This document shows positions 14,992 through 23,066 of a stretch of 30,424 bases of DNA, piece by piece. Each line of letters starts with the position of its first letter. Position 1 is the first letter of the stretch. This DNA is from Aquamicrobium sp. (GTDB lineage Bacteria; Pseudomonadota; Alphaproteobacteria; Rhizobiales; Rhizobiaceae), in contig JACZJD010000372.1 in the NCBI GenBank assembly GCA_014860725.1, positions 1 through 30,424 on the forward strand, given 5' to 3'. The translations under genes and the position numbers were made by a program. The notes below the pieces were generated by a model that had not been told where the DNA came from, searched no databases, and saw only the letters and a program-made list of their open reading frames with translations.

Positions 14992-17453
14992 CTTTCCCCG
15001 CCGATCCTCGGGGCGGCTCGCTTCCGGACCGGCCGGCGGCGCTGCAACTGCTCGAACTGCCGACCGAGGAGCTGCTGGCACGGGCCGCCGCCCTGCGCGA
15101 CGAGGCGTTCGGTCATCGCGTCAGCTACTCGCGCAAGGTCTTCGTGCCGCTGACGGAGCTCTGCCGCGACGTCTGCCACTACTGCACCTTCGCCAAGGGG
15201 CCGCGCCGGCTGGCCGCACCGTTCATGACGATGGAGCAGGTGCTGGCGGTCGTGCGGCGGGGCCGGTCGGCGGGCTGCAACGAGGTCCTGCTGACGCTCG
15301 GCGAGAAGCCCGAGCTTCGCTACGCGGTCGCCCGGGACTGGCTCGCGGCGCAGGGCCATGCCTCCACGATCGACTATGTGCGGGCGGTCTGCGACCGCAT
15401 ACTCGCCGAGACGGGGCTGCTGCCGCATGTCAATGCCGGCACCATGACGCGCGAGGAGCTCGCCGCGTTGCGACAGGTCGCTCCCTCGATGGGGCTGATG
15501 CTGGAAAGCGGGTCGGAGCGCCTGTGCCAGCGCGGCCTGCCGCATTTCGGGTCGCCCGACAAGCAACCCGGATTGCGCCTCGCGACGCTTCGCGAGGCCG
15601 GCGAACTGCGCATTCCGATGACGACCGGTCTGCTGATCGGGATCGGCGAGACATGGGAGGAGCGGGTGGATTCGCTTCTCCAGATCCGCGACGTTCACGC
15701 CTCCTACGGCCATATCCAGGAGGTCATCGTCCAGAACTTCCGCGCCAAGCCCGGAACGAGGATGGCGTCGGCGCCCGAGCCGGGGGAGGAAGAGTTTCTC
15801 CGTTCGATTGCTCTGGCCCGCATCGTGCTCGGCCCGGACATCAGCCTGCAGGCGCCTCCGAACCTCGCTCACGGCGATCTGAAGAAGCTGATCGCGGCGG
15901 GGATCAACGACTGGGGCGGCGTCTCGCCCGTCACGCCGGATCATGTCAATCCCGAGGCCCCGTGGCCGCATCTCGACCGGCTGTCGTCGGAGACCGCGGC
16001 AGCCGGAAAGGAGCTCGTTCAGCGCCTGACGGTCTATCCGAAATATATCGATCCCACGGGCACCTGGATCGATCCGAAAGTCCTGCGCCACGTGCTGGCG
16101 CGTGCCGATGCCGAAGGGCTGGCACGCGAGTGCGAGTGGCTTGCCGGCGGAACGAAGCCGCCCGACCCGAAGGTGTTCGGCGGTCTGGACGAGCCGGTGC
16201 CGCCGGCGCAGGTGCGCCCTGAAATCCGCCGCATCGTCGAGACGGCGATGGCCGGGCAGCGGCTGGACGAACGGTCCGTCGAGGCGCTGTTCGGCGCGCG
16301 GGGCCGGGACATGCTCTATGTGTGCCAGATGGCCGATGCGCTGCGGGAGGCCCGGTGCGGGCGGAACGTGAGCTACGTCGTCACGCGCAACATCAACTAC
16401 ACGAACGTCTGCACCTATTCCTGCACGTTCTGCGCTTTCTCCAAAGGCCGCACGCACGAGGCGCTTCGGGGCAAGCCGTACGATCTCGATCTCCCCGAGA
16501 TTGCCCGCAGGGTGACCGAGGCGTGGGACCGGGGCGCTTCGGAGGTCTGCATGCAGGGGGGCATCAGTCCCGACTACACCGGCGAGACCTACCTGGACAT
16601 CCTGCGCACGGTGAAGGCGGCGCAGCCTGAAATGCATATCCACGCCTTCTCGCCGCTCGAGGTAACGCAAGGCGCGGCGACGCTCGGGCTGTCGCTCGTC
16701 GACTATCTGCGCCGGCTCAAGGAGGCCGGGCTGGGATCGTTGCCGGGAACGGCAGCCGAGATCCTGGATGACGAGGTGAGGGACGTTCTCTGCAAGGGGA
16801 AGCTGTCGACCGACCAATGGGTCGCGGCGGTGGAGGCGGCCCATTCGGTCGGGCTGAAAACCACCTCGACGATCATGTACGGTCATATCGACCATCCGCG
16901 CCATTGGGCGCGCCATCTTCTGGTGCTGCGGGACCTGCAGGCGCGCACCGGCGGGATCACGGAATTCGTCGCCCTGCCGTTCGTTGCCATGGAGGCGCCG
17001 CTCTTCCTGCGCGGCGGCGCGCGGCCGGGACCGACCTTCCGCGAGGCGATCCTCATGCATGCGGTGGCGAGGCTGGTGCTGCACCCGCTGATTCCGAACA
17101 TCCAGGCGTCGTGGGTGAAGCTCGGCCCCGAAGGCGTCGCCGTCGCCCTGAAAGCCGGCGTCAACGATCTCGGCGGCACTTTGATGAACGAATCCATCAC
17201 CCGCGCGGCGGGCGCGCAGCACGGCCAGGAGGCCGCCCCCGAGCGGATGGAGGAGATGATCGTGGCCGCGGGCCGTTGGCCGATCCAGCGCACCACGCTC
17301 TATGCGCGCCAGAAGCAGGAGCGGCAGGCCGCCTCGTTCGCGGCGACGGAGCTGCGGCCGGTCGTCAACCGGCCCTATGCCGGCAAGCGACAGCGTGTTT
17401 GCGCCACCACTTCCGCCGAACCGGCGGCGACCGGGCAGGGGACTTCACCATGA
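14979..17453 (+). CDS. fbiC: FO synthase, CofG-CofH fusion (FbiC)
   Basis: An 824-residue radical-SAM protein that builds the deazaflavin FO from tyrosine and the diaminouracil intermediate of riboflavin synthesis. The N-terminal half is CofG-like, with the [4Fe-4S] motif CX3CX2C at Cys62/Cys66/Cys69 (CRDVCHYCTFAKGP). The C-terminal half is CofH-like, with a second CX3CX2C at Cys478/Cys482/Cys485 (CTYSCTFCAFSKGR). The single-chain fusion is the form known from actinobacteria (FbiC), whereas archaea use two proteins. The GTG start at 14979 is chosen because AGGGGAGGAG lies just before it; the frame is open to an earlier GTG at 14958 that lacks such a site. It ends before a 337-base gap. Confidence 0.95.
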   Translation: MDALTFPADPRGGSLPDRPAALQLLELPTEELLARAAALRDEAFGHRVSYSRKVFVPLTELCRDVCHYCTFAKGPRRLAAPFMTMEQVLAVVRRGRSAGCNEVLLTLGEKPELRYAVARDWLAAQGHASTIDYVRAVCDRILAETGLLPHVNAGTMTREELAALRQVAPSMGLMLESGSERLCQRGLPHFGSPDKQPGLRLATLREAGELRIPMTTGLLIGIGETWEERVDSLLQIRDVHASYGHIQEVIVQNFRAKPGTRMASAPEPGEEEFLRSIALARIVLGPDISLQAPPNLAHGDLKKLIAAGINDWGGVSPVTPDHVNPEAPWPHLDRLSSETAAAGKELVQRLTVYPKYIDPTGTWIDPKVLRHVLARADAEGLARECEWLAGGTKPPDPKVFGGLDEPVPPAQVRPEIRRIVETAMAGQRLDERSVEALFGARGRDMLYVCQMADALREARCGRNVSYVVTRNINYTNVCTYSCTFCAFSKGRTHEALRGKPYDLDLPEIARRVTEAWDRGASEVCMQGGISPDYTGETYLDILRTVKAAQPEMHIHAFSPLEVTQGAATLGLSLVDYLRRLKEAGLGSLPGTAAEILDDEVRDVLCKGKLSTDQWVAAVEAAHSVGLKTTSTIMYGHIDHPRHWARHLLVLRDLQARTGGITEFVALPFVAMEAPLFLRGGARPGPTFREAILMHAVARLVLHPLIPNIQASWVKLGPEGVAVALKAGVNDLGGTLMNESITRAAGAQHGQEAAPERMEEMIVAAGRWPIQRTTLYARQKQERQAASFAATELRPVVNRPYAGKRQRVCATTSAEPAATGQGTSP

Positions 17454-17790
17454 CGCAAGGAAGACCCCCGCGCCGTCCGGGACGATTTCGTCCGTTCCCC
17501 GATCCTGGCGATATCTGTGCTGCTCAAGGCCGTTTCGTGCCCGTCCATGCGGATCGGGAGACGAGGCGTCGGACCCCGATCGACGACAGGCGCCGCAAGG
17601 CGATGAACGGACTTTTGCCGAAGCGAATTCCCGCGTCGGCGTGAGCGAAAATGTCCCCTTTTTTTGAGCTGCCCGTCATTGCCAGCAAGGCGGGTCGGCC
17701 AAAGACTAGGCGCGGCAGCATGCGAGGGCCTGCTGCCGGAATACGGTTCAACGGCTGCCGTGTCGCAGCCAACTTCCCGGGAGGAAAAAC
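17454..17790. other. Gap between fbiC and the liv genes
   Basis: I find no credible gene in these 337 bases. A small hairpin (17480-17485 with 17488-17493) follows fbiC after about 26 bases. A run of seven T occurs at about 17659-17665 without a clear stem before it. TTGCCA at 17679-17684 could be a -35 box, but the matching -10 is poor. A separate promoter for the transporter genes is possible but not demonstrable. Confidence 0.5.
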
Positions 17791-18939
17791 ATGAAGCTGA
17801 AAACCCTTGGACTGGCGCTTGCCGCGGGCGTCCTTGTCTCGACCGCTCCCTCGGCGATGGCCGAGATCCGCATCGGCGCCTTCACGTCGGCCACCGGCCC
17901 CGCGTCGTTCCTGGGGGAGCCGCAGCGCCTGACCATCGAGATGCTCGTCAAGGAGATCAACGAGGCGGGAGGGATCAACGGCGAGACCATCCGTATCTTC
18001 TATTACGACGACATGTCGGACGCGAGCGCGTCTCGCAACTTCGCGACCCGCATGATCGAGGAGGACGAGGTCGTCGCGGTGATCGGCGGTTCCGGGACGG
18101 GCAATTCGATGGCCGTGATCCCGGTGGTCGAGGATGCCGAGATCCCGTTCGTGTCGTTTTCGGGCGGCGTCGAGATCATCGAGCCGGTCCGGGAGTGGGT
18201 TTTCAAGCCTCCGCATACCGACCGCATGGCCTGCGAGAAGATCTTCGAGGACATGAAGACGCTGGGCCTGAGCCGGGCGGCGCTGATTTCGGGGCAGGGC
18301 GGCTTCGCCCAGTCGATGGCCAAGCAGTGCAGCGAGCTTGCGCCGAAGGTGGGCGTCACGATCCTGGCGCAGGAAAGCTACGGTCCGCGGGACAGCGACA
18401 TGACCCCGCAGCTGAACCGGATTCGCGCCGTCGACGGCGTCGAGGCGGTCATCAATGCCGATGTCGGCCAGGGTCCGGCCATCGTCACCCGCAACTTTCG
18501 CCAGCTCGGCATGGAGCAGACGCTCTACATGAGCCACGCCGCCGCGACCCAGGGCTATCTGGAGGCCGTCGCGGCCGACGGCGAGGGCATCCGCATCCCG
18601 GCGCCGTCGCTGCTGATCGTGGAGACGCTGGAGGACGACAATCCGCAGAAGGCCATTCTGGTCAAGTATCGCGAGCAGTTCACCGCCGCGACCGGCCGGC
18701 AGCCGGACGCATTCGGCGGCTATGCGCATGACGGGCTGCTTCTGCTGGTCGACGCGATGAAGCGGGCCGGCACGACGGAGCCCGCCGCCGTCCGGGACGC
18801 CCTCGAAGCGACGGACGGCTTCATCGGCACCGTGGGCACGATCCGCATGTCGCCGACCGATCACCTCGGAATCGATCTCGGCAGCTTCGAGATGCTGACC
18901 ATCCGCGACGGCAGGTGGGCGCCGGCGACGTCGGACTGA
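17791..18939 (+). CDS. Branched-chain amino-acid-type ABC transporter substrate-binding protein
   Basis: A 382-residue periplasmic binding protein of the LivJ/LivK (Peripla_BP_6) family. The signal peptide is MKLKTLGLALAAGVLVSTAPSAMA, cleaved before EIRIGAF. Family marks follow: 'GAFTSATGPASFLGEPQRLTIEMLVKEINEAGGINGE', 'VVAVIGGSGTGNSMAVIPVVEDAEIPFVSFSGG' and 'YAHDGLLLLVDAMKRAG'. Proteins of this family bind amino acids, but also aromatic, phenylpropanoid, amide and other acids. Its place inside a CoA-degradation unit points to import of the pathway's substrate rather than leucine (inference). The ribosome binding site GGGAGG is strong. Confidence 0.92.
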   Translation: MKLKTLGLALAAGVLVSTAPSAMAEIRIGAFTSATGPASFLGEPQRLTIEMLVKEINEAGGINGETIRIFYYDDMSDASASRNFATRMIEEDEVVAVIGGSGTGNSMAVIPVVEDAEIPFVSFSGGVEIIEPVREWVFKPPHTDRMACEKIFEDMKTLGLSRAALISGQGGFAQSMAKQCSELAPKVGVTILAQESYGPRDSDMTPQLNRIRAVDGVEAVINADVGQGPAIVTRNFRQLGMEQTLYMSHAAATQGYLEAVAADGEGIRIPAPSLLIVETLEDDNPQKAILVKYREQFTAATGRQPDAFGGYAHDGLLLLVDAMKRAGTTEPAAVRDALEATDGFIGTVGTIRMSPTDHLGIDLGSFEMLTIRDGRWAPATSD

Positions 18940-18946
18940 CATCGCC

Positions 18947-18975
18947 CGCCCCGCACGGCCGGACCGTGCGGGGCG
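18947..18975 (+). terminator. Hairpin between the binding-protein and permease genes
   Basis: A perfect 12-bp stem (18947-18958 with 18964-18975) with a 5-base loop lies between the liv-type binding-protein stop and the permease start. There is no T-tract. Such intercistronic hairpins commonly stabilise the upstream message or reduce read-through, so that binding protein exceeds membrane components. Confidence 0.55.
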
Positions 18976-19006
18976 ATCCCGCTCACGAACTTGATCGGAA
19001 ATCGCT

Positions 19007-19882
19007 ATGGTTGCGTTCCTGCAGCTCATCGTCTCGGGCCTGACGGTCGGAGCGATCTATGCGCTGGTGGCGTTGGGCTTCACCCTGATCTACCGCGCCT
19101 CGGACATCTTCAATTTCTCCCAGGGCGAGTTCTTCATGCTGGGAGGCATGCTGGCCGGCATTTCCATGGCGACGTACGGGCTGCCCTATCCCGTCGCGGC
19201 GCTGGTGGCCTGCCTGATCACGGTCGGCTTCGGTCTCGCCCTCTACTTCTACGGCATCCGCCAGGCGCGCTCGGCCTCTCCCATCCAGCTGCTGATCCTG
19301 ACCATCGGCGCGTCGATGCTGGTCCGGGGGCTTGCGTCGGCGCTGCTCGGCAAGGATTTCGTCACCCTTCCCGGCCTGCTGCCCTGGCAGACATGGCGCG
19401 TCGGCGGCGTGGTGATCCAGACCCAGGCGGTCGCGATCATAGCGGGAGCCGTCGCCATCGTGCTCGCGCTCTGGGTCTTCATGTCGCGGACGCTGACCGG
19501 CAAGGCCATCGTCGGTGTGGCGTCGAATGCGCTGGGAGCGCAGCTGATGGGCATCAACCGCACCGTCGTCGTCGGGCTCTGCTTCGGGCTTTCCGCGCTC
19601 ATCGGCGCGCTTGGAGGCATCCTCGCCACCCCGATCACCCTGACGAGCTACGACAGCGGCACCATGCTCGCGATCAAGGGCTTCACCGGGGCGATGCTGG
19701 GCGGGATGGGCCGGCCCTACGGTCCCGTCGTGGGCGGCCTCCTGGTCGGTCTTCTGGAGGCGTTCGGGGCCGGCTACGTGTCCTCGGTCTACAAGGACGC
19801 CTTCGCGCTGATCGTGCTGCTGATGGTGTTCGCGCTGCGGCCGCAGGGACTGTTCGCCTCTCACTCCGTGGAAAGGGTCTGA
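19007..19882 (+). CDS. ABC transporter permease, LivH family
   Basis: A 291-residue inner-membrane permease of the LivH type. It opens with 'FLQLIVSGLTVGAIYALVALGFTLIYRASDIFNFSQGEFFMLGGMLAG', the family's first two membrane segments, where N-F-S-Q-G-E is characteristic. About eight hydrophobic segments follow. The coupling region contains 'GKAIVGVASNALGAQLMGINRTVVV', the Liv equivalent of the EAA loop. The ribosome binding site is weak, consistent with lower expression than the binding protein. It ends one base before the next permease gene. Confidence 0.92.
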   Translation: MVAFLQLIVSGLTVGAIYALVALGFTLIYRASDIFNFSQGEFFMLGGMLAGISMATYGLPYPVAALVACLITVGFGLALYFYGIRQARSASPIQLLILTIGASMLVRGLASALLGKDFVTLPGLLPWQTWRVGGVVIQTQAVAIIAGAVAIVLALWVFMSRTLTGKAIVGVASNALGAQLMGINRTVVVGLCFGLSALIGALGGILATPITLTSYDSGTMLAIKGFTGAMLGGMGRPYGPVVGGLLVGLLEAFGAGYVSSVYKDAFALIVLLMVFALRPQGLFASHSVERV

Positions 19883-19883
19883 G

Positions 19884-20828
19884 ATGCGACGGTTCTTCAG
19901 CTCCGTATACGCGCCGGTGGCGATCGTGGCGCTGGCCGTGCTTCTGGTGTCGCTTCTGCCGCTCTCGAACTTCCACATCCGCATCGCCACGCTGCTGTTC
20001 ATCTTCTCGATCGTCATTCTGGGCATGAATCTCCTGATGGGCTTCGCCGGCCAGATCAGTCTCGGGCACGGCGCCTTCTTCGGCCTCGGCGCCTACATGA
20101 TTGCGATCGGAGTGAAGCAGTATGGCGTGTCGCCGTGGCTGCTTGCGGCGCTTTCCCTGCCGGTCGCCGGCGTCATAGCCTGGGTCATCGGCCGTCCGAT
20201 CCTGAAGCTGCGCGGCTATCATCTGGCCATGGCGACGCTGGCGTTCGGGTCGATCTTCGCCATGTTCCTGAACAACGCGCTTTCCATCACCGGAGGACCG
20301 GACGGCATGGCGCTGGACATGGCCTCGGTGCGGCTTTTCGGGATGCCCCCGCGCTGGAGCTGGTACTGGATTTGCGGCGGTCTGCTGGTCGTCGTGATGT
20401 ATCTTCTGGCCAGCCTGCTCGACAGCCCGACCGGCCGCGAGATGCGCGCCATTCATGACAGCGAGACGGCGGCCGACGTTCTCGGCATCGACGTCGCGCG
20501 CGTGAAGCTGAACGCGTTCGTCATTTCCGCCGTCTTCGCCACCCTCGCCGGTTGCTGCTTCGTGATGTTCGACAGGTACATCACGCCCCAGTCGGCCGGT
20601 ATCCTGCGCTCCATCGAGTTCATGACCATGACCGTGGTCGGCGGGTTGGGATCGGCGATCGGAAGCATACTGGGAGCGGCGATCCTGATCGTGCTGCCGC
20701 AATTGCTGACCGTCTTCCACGAGTACGAGCACGCGATCCTCGGCCTGATCCTGATCCTCATCATGGTTTTTCTGCCCAGGGGCATCGTTCCGACGCTGCG
20801 CGCCCGGTTCGGTCCGCGGGAGAGATGA
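19884..20828 (+). CDS. ABC transporter permease, LivM family
   Basis: A 314-residue LivM-type permease. The motif 'NLLMGFAGQISLGHGAFFGLGAYMIAIG' is diagnostic, and 'GREMRAIHDSETAADVLGIDVARVKLNAFVISAVFATLAG' is the cytoplasmic coupling loop. About eight to nine hydrophobic segments are evident. It forms the translocation pore with the LivH-type subunit. The start ATG 19884 has GGAAAGGG upstream, and its stop overlaps the LivG-type start region. Confidence 0.92.
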   Translation: MRRFFSSVYAPVAIVALAVLLVSLLPLSNFHIRIATLLFIFSIVILGMNLLMGFAGQISLGHGAFFGLGAYMIAIGVKQYGVSPWLLAALSLPVAGVIAWVIGRPILKLRGYHLAMATLAFGSIFAMFLNNALSITGGPDGMALDMASVRLFGMPPRWSWYWICGGLLVVVMYLLASLLDSPTGREMRAIHDSETAADVLGIDVARVKLNAFVISAVFATLAGCCFVMFDRYITPQSAGILRSIEFMTMTVVGGLGSAIGSILGAAILIVLPQLLTVFHEYEHAILGLILILIMVFLPRGIVPTLRARFGPRER

Positions 20829-20830
20829 TC

Positions 20831-21604
20831 ATGCTGAAGGTAGAGAACATCGGAATCCGTTTCGGCGGCGTGATTGCGCTGGATGACGTGAGCTTCTCGG
20901 TGGATGCGGGCGAGGTGTTTGCGCTGATCGGGCCGAACGGCGCCGGCAAGACCACCCTCTTCAACTGCGTCTCGGGCGTCTACGTGCCGACGAGCGGCAC
21001 CGTTTCGCTCGGCGGCGAGGACATCTCGCGGCTGAAGCCGTTCGAACGCGCCCGGCGCGGCATGACCAGGACATTCCAGAATCTGCAGATTTTCGAGAAC
21101 ATGTCCGTCGTCGAGAATGTCATGGCGGGGTTCCGGACAGCGGAGCGCGGGAACGTGTTCACCCACATGCTGGGACTTCCCTCGATCAAGCGCCAGAACC
21201 GGGAAACGCACGCCAGGGCGATGGAACTGCTTGAACTGATCGGTCTCGGCGCCCGCGCCCGGGAGAAGTCGGGCGAGCAATCCTACGGGGTGCTGAAACG
21301 GCTCGAGATCGCAAGGGCGCTCGCGACGCAGCCTCGGGTGCTGATGCTCGACGAGCCCGTGGCAGGGTGCAACGCCGCCGAGACCGCCGATGTCGACGGC
21401 GTCATCCGCAAGGTGGCGGACATGGGAGTGGCGGTGGTGCTGGTCGAGCACGACATGCACATGGTGATGGGGCTGGCCGACCGCGTTCACGTCCTCGATC
21501 GAGGCCGAACCCTGGCCCAGGGCGTTCCGGAGGAAATCCGCGCCAATCCGGCGGTGATCGAGGCCTATCTCGGCACGCCGGAGGAGGAGGTCGCCTATGC
21601 TTAG
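20831..21604 (+). CDS. ABC transporter ATP-binding protein, LivG family
   Basis: A 257-residue LivG-type ATPase. Walker A is GPNGAGKTT, the Q-loop lies in 'RTFQNLQIFENMSVVENV', the signature region reads 'QSYGVLKRLEIARAL', Walker B is 'LMLDEP' and the H-loop is in 'VLVEHDMHMVM'. The usual LDEPxAGxNPxE box is here LDEPVAGCNAAE, a small deviation. ATG 20831 is preferred over ATG 20825 because CGGGAGAG (20817-20824) is spaced correctly only for the former. It overlaps the next gene by 8 bases. Confidence 0.92.
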   Translation: MLKVENIGIRFGGVIALDDVSFSVDAGEVFALIGPNGAGKTTLFNCVSGVYVPTSGTVSLGGEDISRLKPFERARRGMTRTFQNLQIFENMSVVENVMAGFRTAERGNVFTHMLGLPSIKRQNRETHARAMELLELIGLGARAREKSGEQSYGVLKRLEIARALATQPRVLMLDEPVAGCNAAETADVDGVIRKVADMGVAVVLVEHDMHMVMGLADRVHVLDRGRTLAQGVPEEIRANPAVIEAYLGTPEEEVAYA

Positions 21605-22295
21605 GATCGAGGGTCTCAAAAGCGGCTACGGCCGCATCGAGGTTCTGCACGGGCTTTCCCTCGAGGTCGGCAGGAAGGAGATCGTGGCGCTCGTCGGGTC
21701 GAACGGTGCCGGCAAGACGACGCTGATGCGCGCGATCTCGGGCGTCCAGCCGATCAGCGCCGGGAAGATCGAGCTGGAGGGGCGTCAGATCCACACGGTC
21801 TCCTCGTCGCGGCGGGTGGCCATGGGGCTGGCGCAGGTGCCCGAGGGCAGGCAGATATTCGTTCCTCTCTCCGTGGAGGACAATCTGGCGCTGGGCGCAT
21901 GGGTTGCCCCGGCGAAGATCGAGAGAAACCGGGCCAGGATCTACGAGATGTTCCCGATCCTGGGCGAGTTCCGCAAGCGGCCTGCGGGGTCCCTCTCCGG
22001 AGGGCAGCAGCAGATGCTGGCGATGGGGCGAGCCTTGATGTCCGACCCGGGCGTGCTTCTCCTCGACGAGCCTACGATGGGCCTTGCACCGCTGCTCGCT
22101 AGGCAGGTGATGGAGACGATGCGCCGTATCCGCGACGAGGGAACCACCGTTCTGGTCGTCGAGCAGAATGTCCAGGCCGTGTTGCGCTCGTCGGATCGCG
22201 CCTATGTCATCGACCGGGGCCGGATCGTGATGGACGGGCGCTCGGCGGATCTCCTTGCCGATCCGCGCGTGCAGGACGCCTATCTCGGAGTTTGA
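21597..22295 (+). CDS. ABC transporter ATP-binding protein, LivF family
   Basis: A 232-residue LivF-type ATPase, the second ATP-binding subunit of the importer. Walker A is GSNGAGKTT, the signature is 'GSLSGGQQQMLAMGRAL', Walker B is 'LLLDEPTMGLAP', and the H-loop position shows 'VVEQNVQAVL', where LivF proteins typically have Gln/Asn. The family mark 'QVPEGRQIFVPLSVEDNL' is present. It begins inside the end of the LivG-type gene and is followed within 4 bases by cofE, so the transporter and the second F420 block are in one transcript. Confidence 0.93.
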   Translation: MLRIEGLKSGYGRIEVLHGLSLEVGRKEIVALVGSNGAGKTTLMRAISGVQPISAGKIELEGRQIHTVSSSRRVAMGLAQVPEGRQIFVPLSVEDNLALGAWVAPAKIERNRARIYEMFPILGEFRKRPAGSLSGGQQQMLAMGRALMSDPGVLLLDEPTMGLAPLLARQVMETMRRIRDEGTTVLVVEQNVQAVLRSSDRAYVIDRGRIVMDGRSADLLADPRVQDAYLGV

Positions 22296-22298
22296 GCC

Positions 22299-23066
22299 GT
22301 GGGTGCGGTTTCCCTCATCCCGCTGCCGGACTTTCCGCTCGTCGGGCCCGGCGATCCGCTGGACGAGCAGATCGTCCTGGCGGCGGGGACCATCGGCTTC
22401 CGCGACGGCGACGTCGTGGTGCTGGCGCAGAAGATCGTGTCCAAATCCGAGGGGCGCTACGTCGATCTGCGCACCGTCGCGCCGTCGCCGGAGGCGCGGC
22501 GTCTGGCGGGGATCGCGCGCAAGGACCCGCGGCTGGTCGAGTTGATCCTTTCGGAGAGCCGCGAGGTGATGCGGGCGGTGCCGGGCGTCATCATCGCGCG
22601 CCATCGTCTTGGCCTCGTGCTCGCCAATGCCGGAATCGACCAGTCGAATCTGCCTCCGCCGGAAGGCGCATCCGGCGAGGAGCGCGTCCTGCTTTTGCCG
22701 GCGGACCCGGACGCCAGCGCTGCGGCGCTGCGTCTTCGGCTCGAACGCAGCACGGGACGCCGGCTTGCGGTCCTCATCATCGACAGCCTGGGAAGGGCCT
22801 GGCGCAACGGAACCTGCGGCATCGCCATCGGCGCCGCCGGCATCGACGCCTTGCGTGACCTGCGCGGGCGGCCCGATCTGTTCGGCCGACGGCTCGAGAC
22901 GTCCGAACTCGGCTTTGCGGACGAGATCGCCGCGGCCGCGTCGCTGGTCATGGGGCAGGCCGCGGAAGGCCGGCCGGCCGTGATCGTGCGGGGGCTGTCA
23001 TGGCGGGAAAGCGACCAGTCCGCCGCCAATCTCATCCGTCCCCGCGAAAGCGACCTCTTCCCATGA
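22299..23066 (+). CDS. cofE: Coenzyme F420-0:L-glutamate ligase
   Basis: CofE adds glutamate to F420-0 using GTP. The 255-residue product shows the family pattern 'GDVVVLAQKIVSKSEGRYVDL', 'ESREVMRAVPGVIIARHRLGLVLANAGIDQSN', 'LLIIDSLGRAWRNGTCGIAIGAAGI' and 'FADEIAAAASLVMGQAAEGRPAVIVRGL'. It is only the CofE domain; the C-terminal nitroreductase-like domain of actinobacterial FbiB, which reduces dehydro-F420-0, is absent. The start is GTG 22299, three bases after the LivF-type gene, with GGAG eight bases before. It overlaps cofD (ATGA). Confidence 0.93.
   Translation: MGAVSLIPLPDFPLVGPGDPLDEQIVLAAGTIGFRDGDVVVLAQKIVSKSEGRYVDLRTVAPSPEARRLAGIARKDPRLVELILSESREVMRAVPGVIIARHRLGLVLANAGIDQSNLPPPEGASGEERVLLLPADPDASAAALRLRLERSTGRRLAVLIIDSLGRAWRNGTCGIAIGAAGIDALRDLRGRPDLFGRRLETSELGFADEIAAAASLVMGQAAEGRPAVIVRGLSWRESDQSAANLIRPRESDLFP

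Noticed and set aside
14754..17222. Very long open frame of 822 codons on the minus strand, antisense to fbiC
   Set aside because: It lies opposite a clear radical-SAM gene, is rich in Arg/His/Gln as expected of the complement of high-G+C codons, and shows no family motif. The similar long antisense frames at 10171-12567, 8787-10676 and 2497-4152 were rejected for the same reason.
17506..17521. Sigma54-like sequence (GG-N10-GC) after fbiC
   Set aside because: Only the TGGC and TGCT cores match, the rest of the consensus is absent, it is 270 bases from the next gene, and no sigma54 activator gene is in the window.
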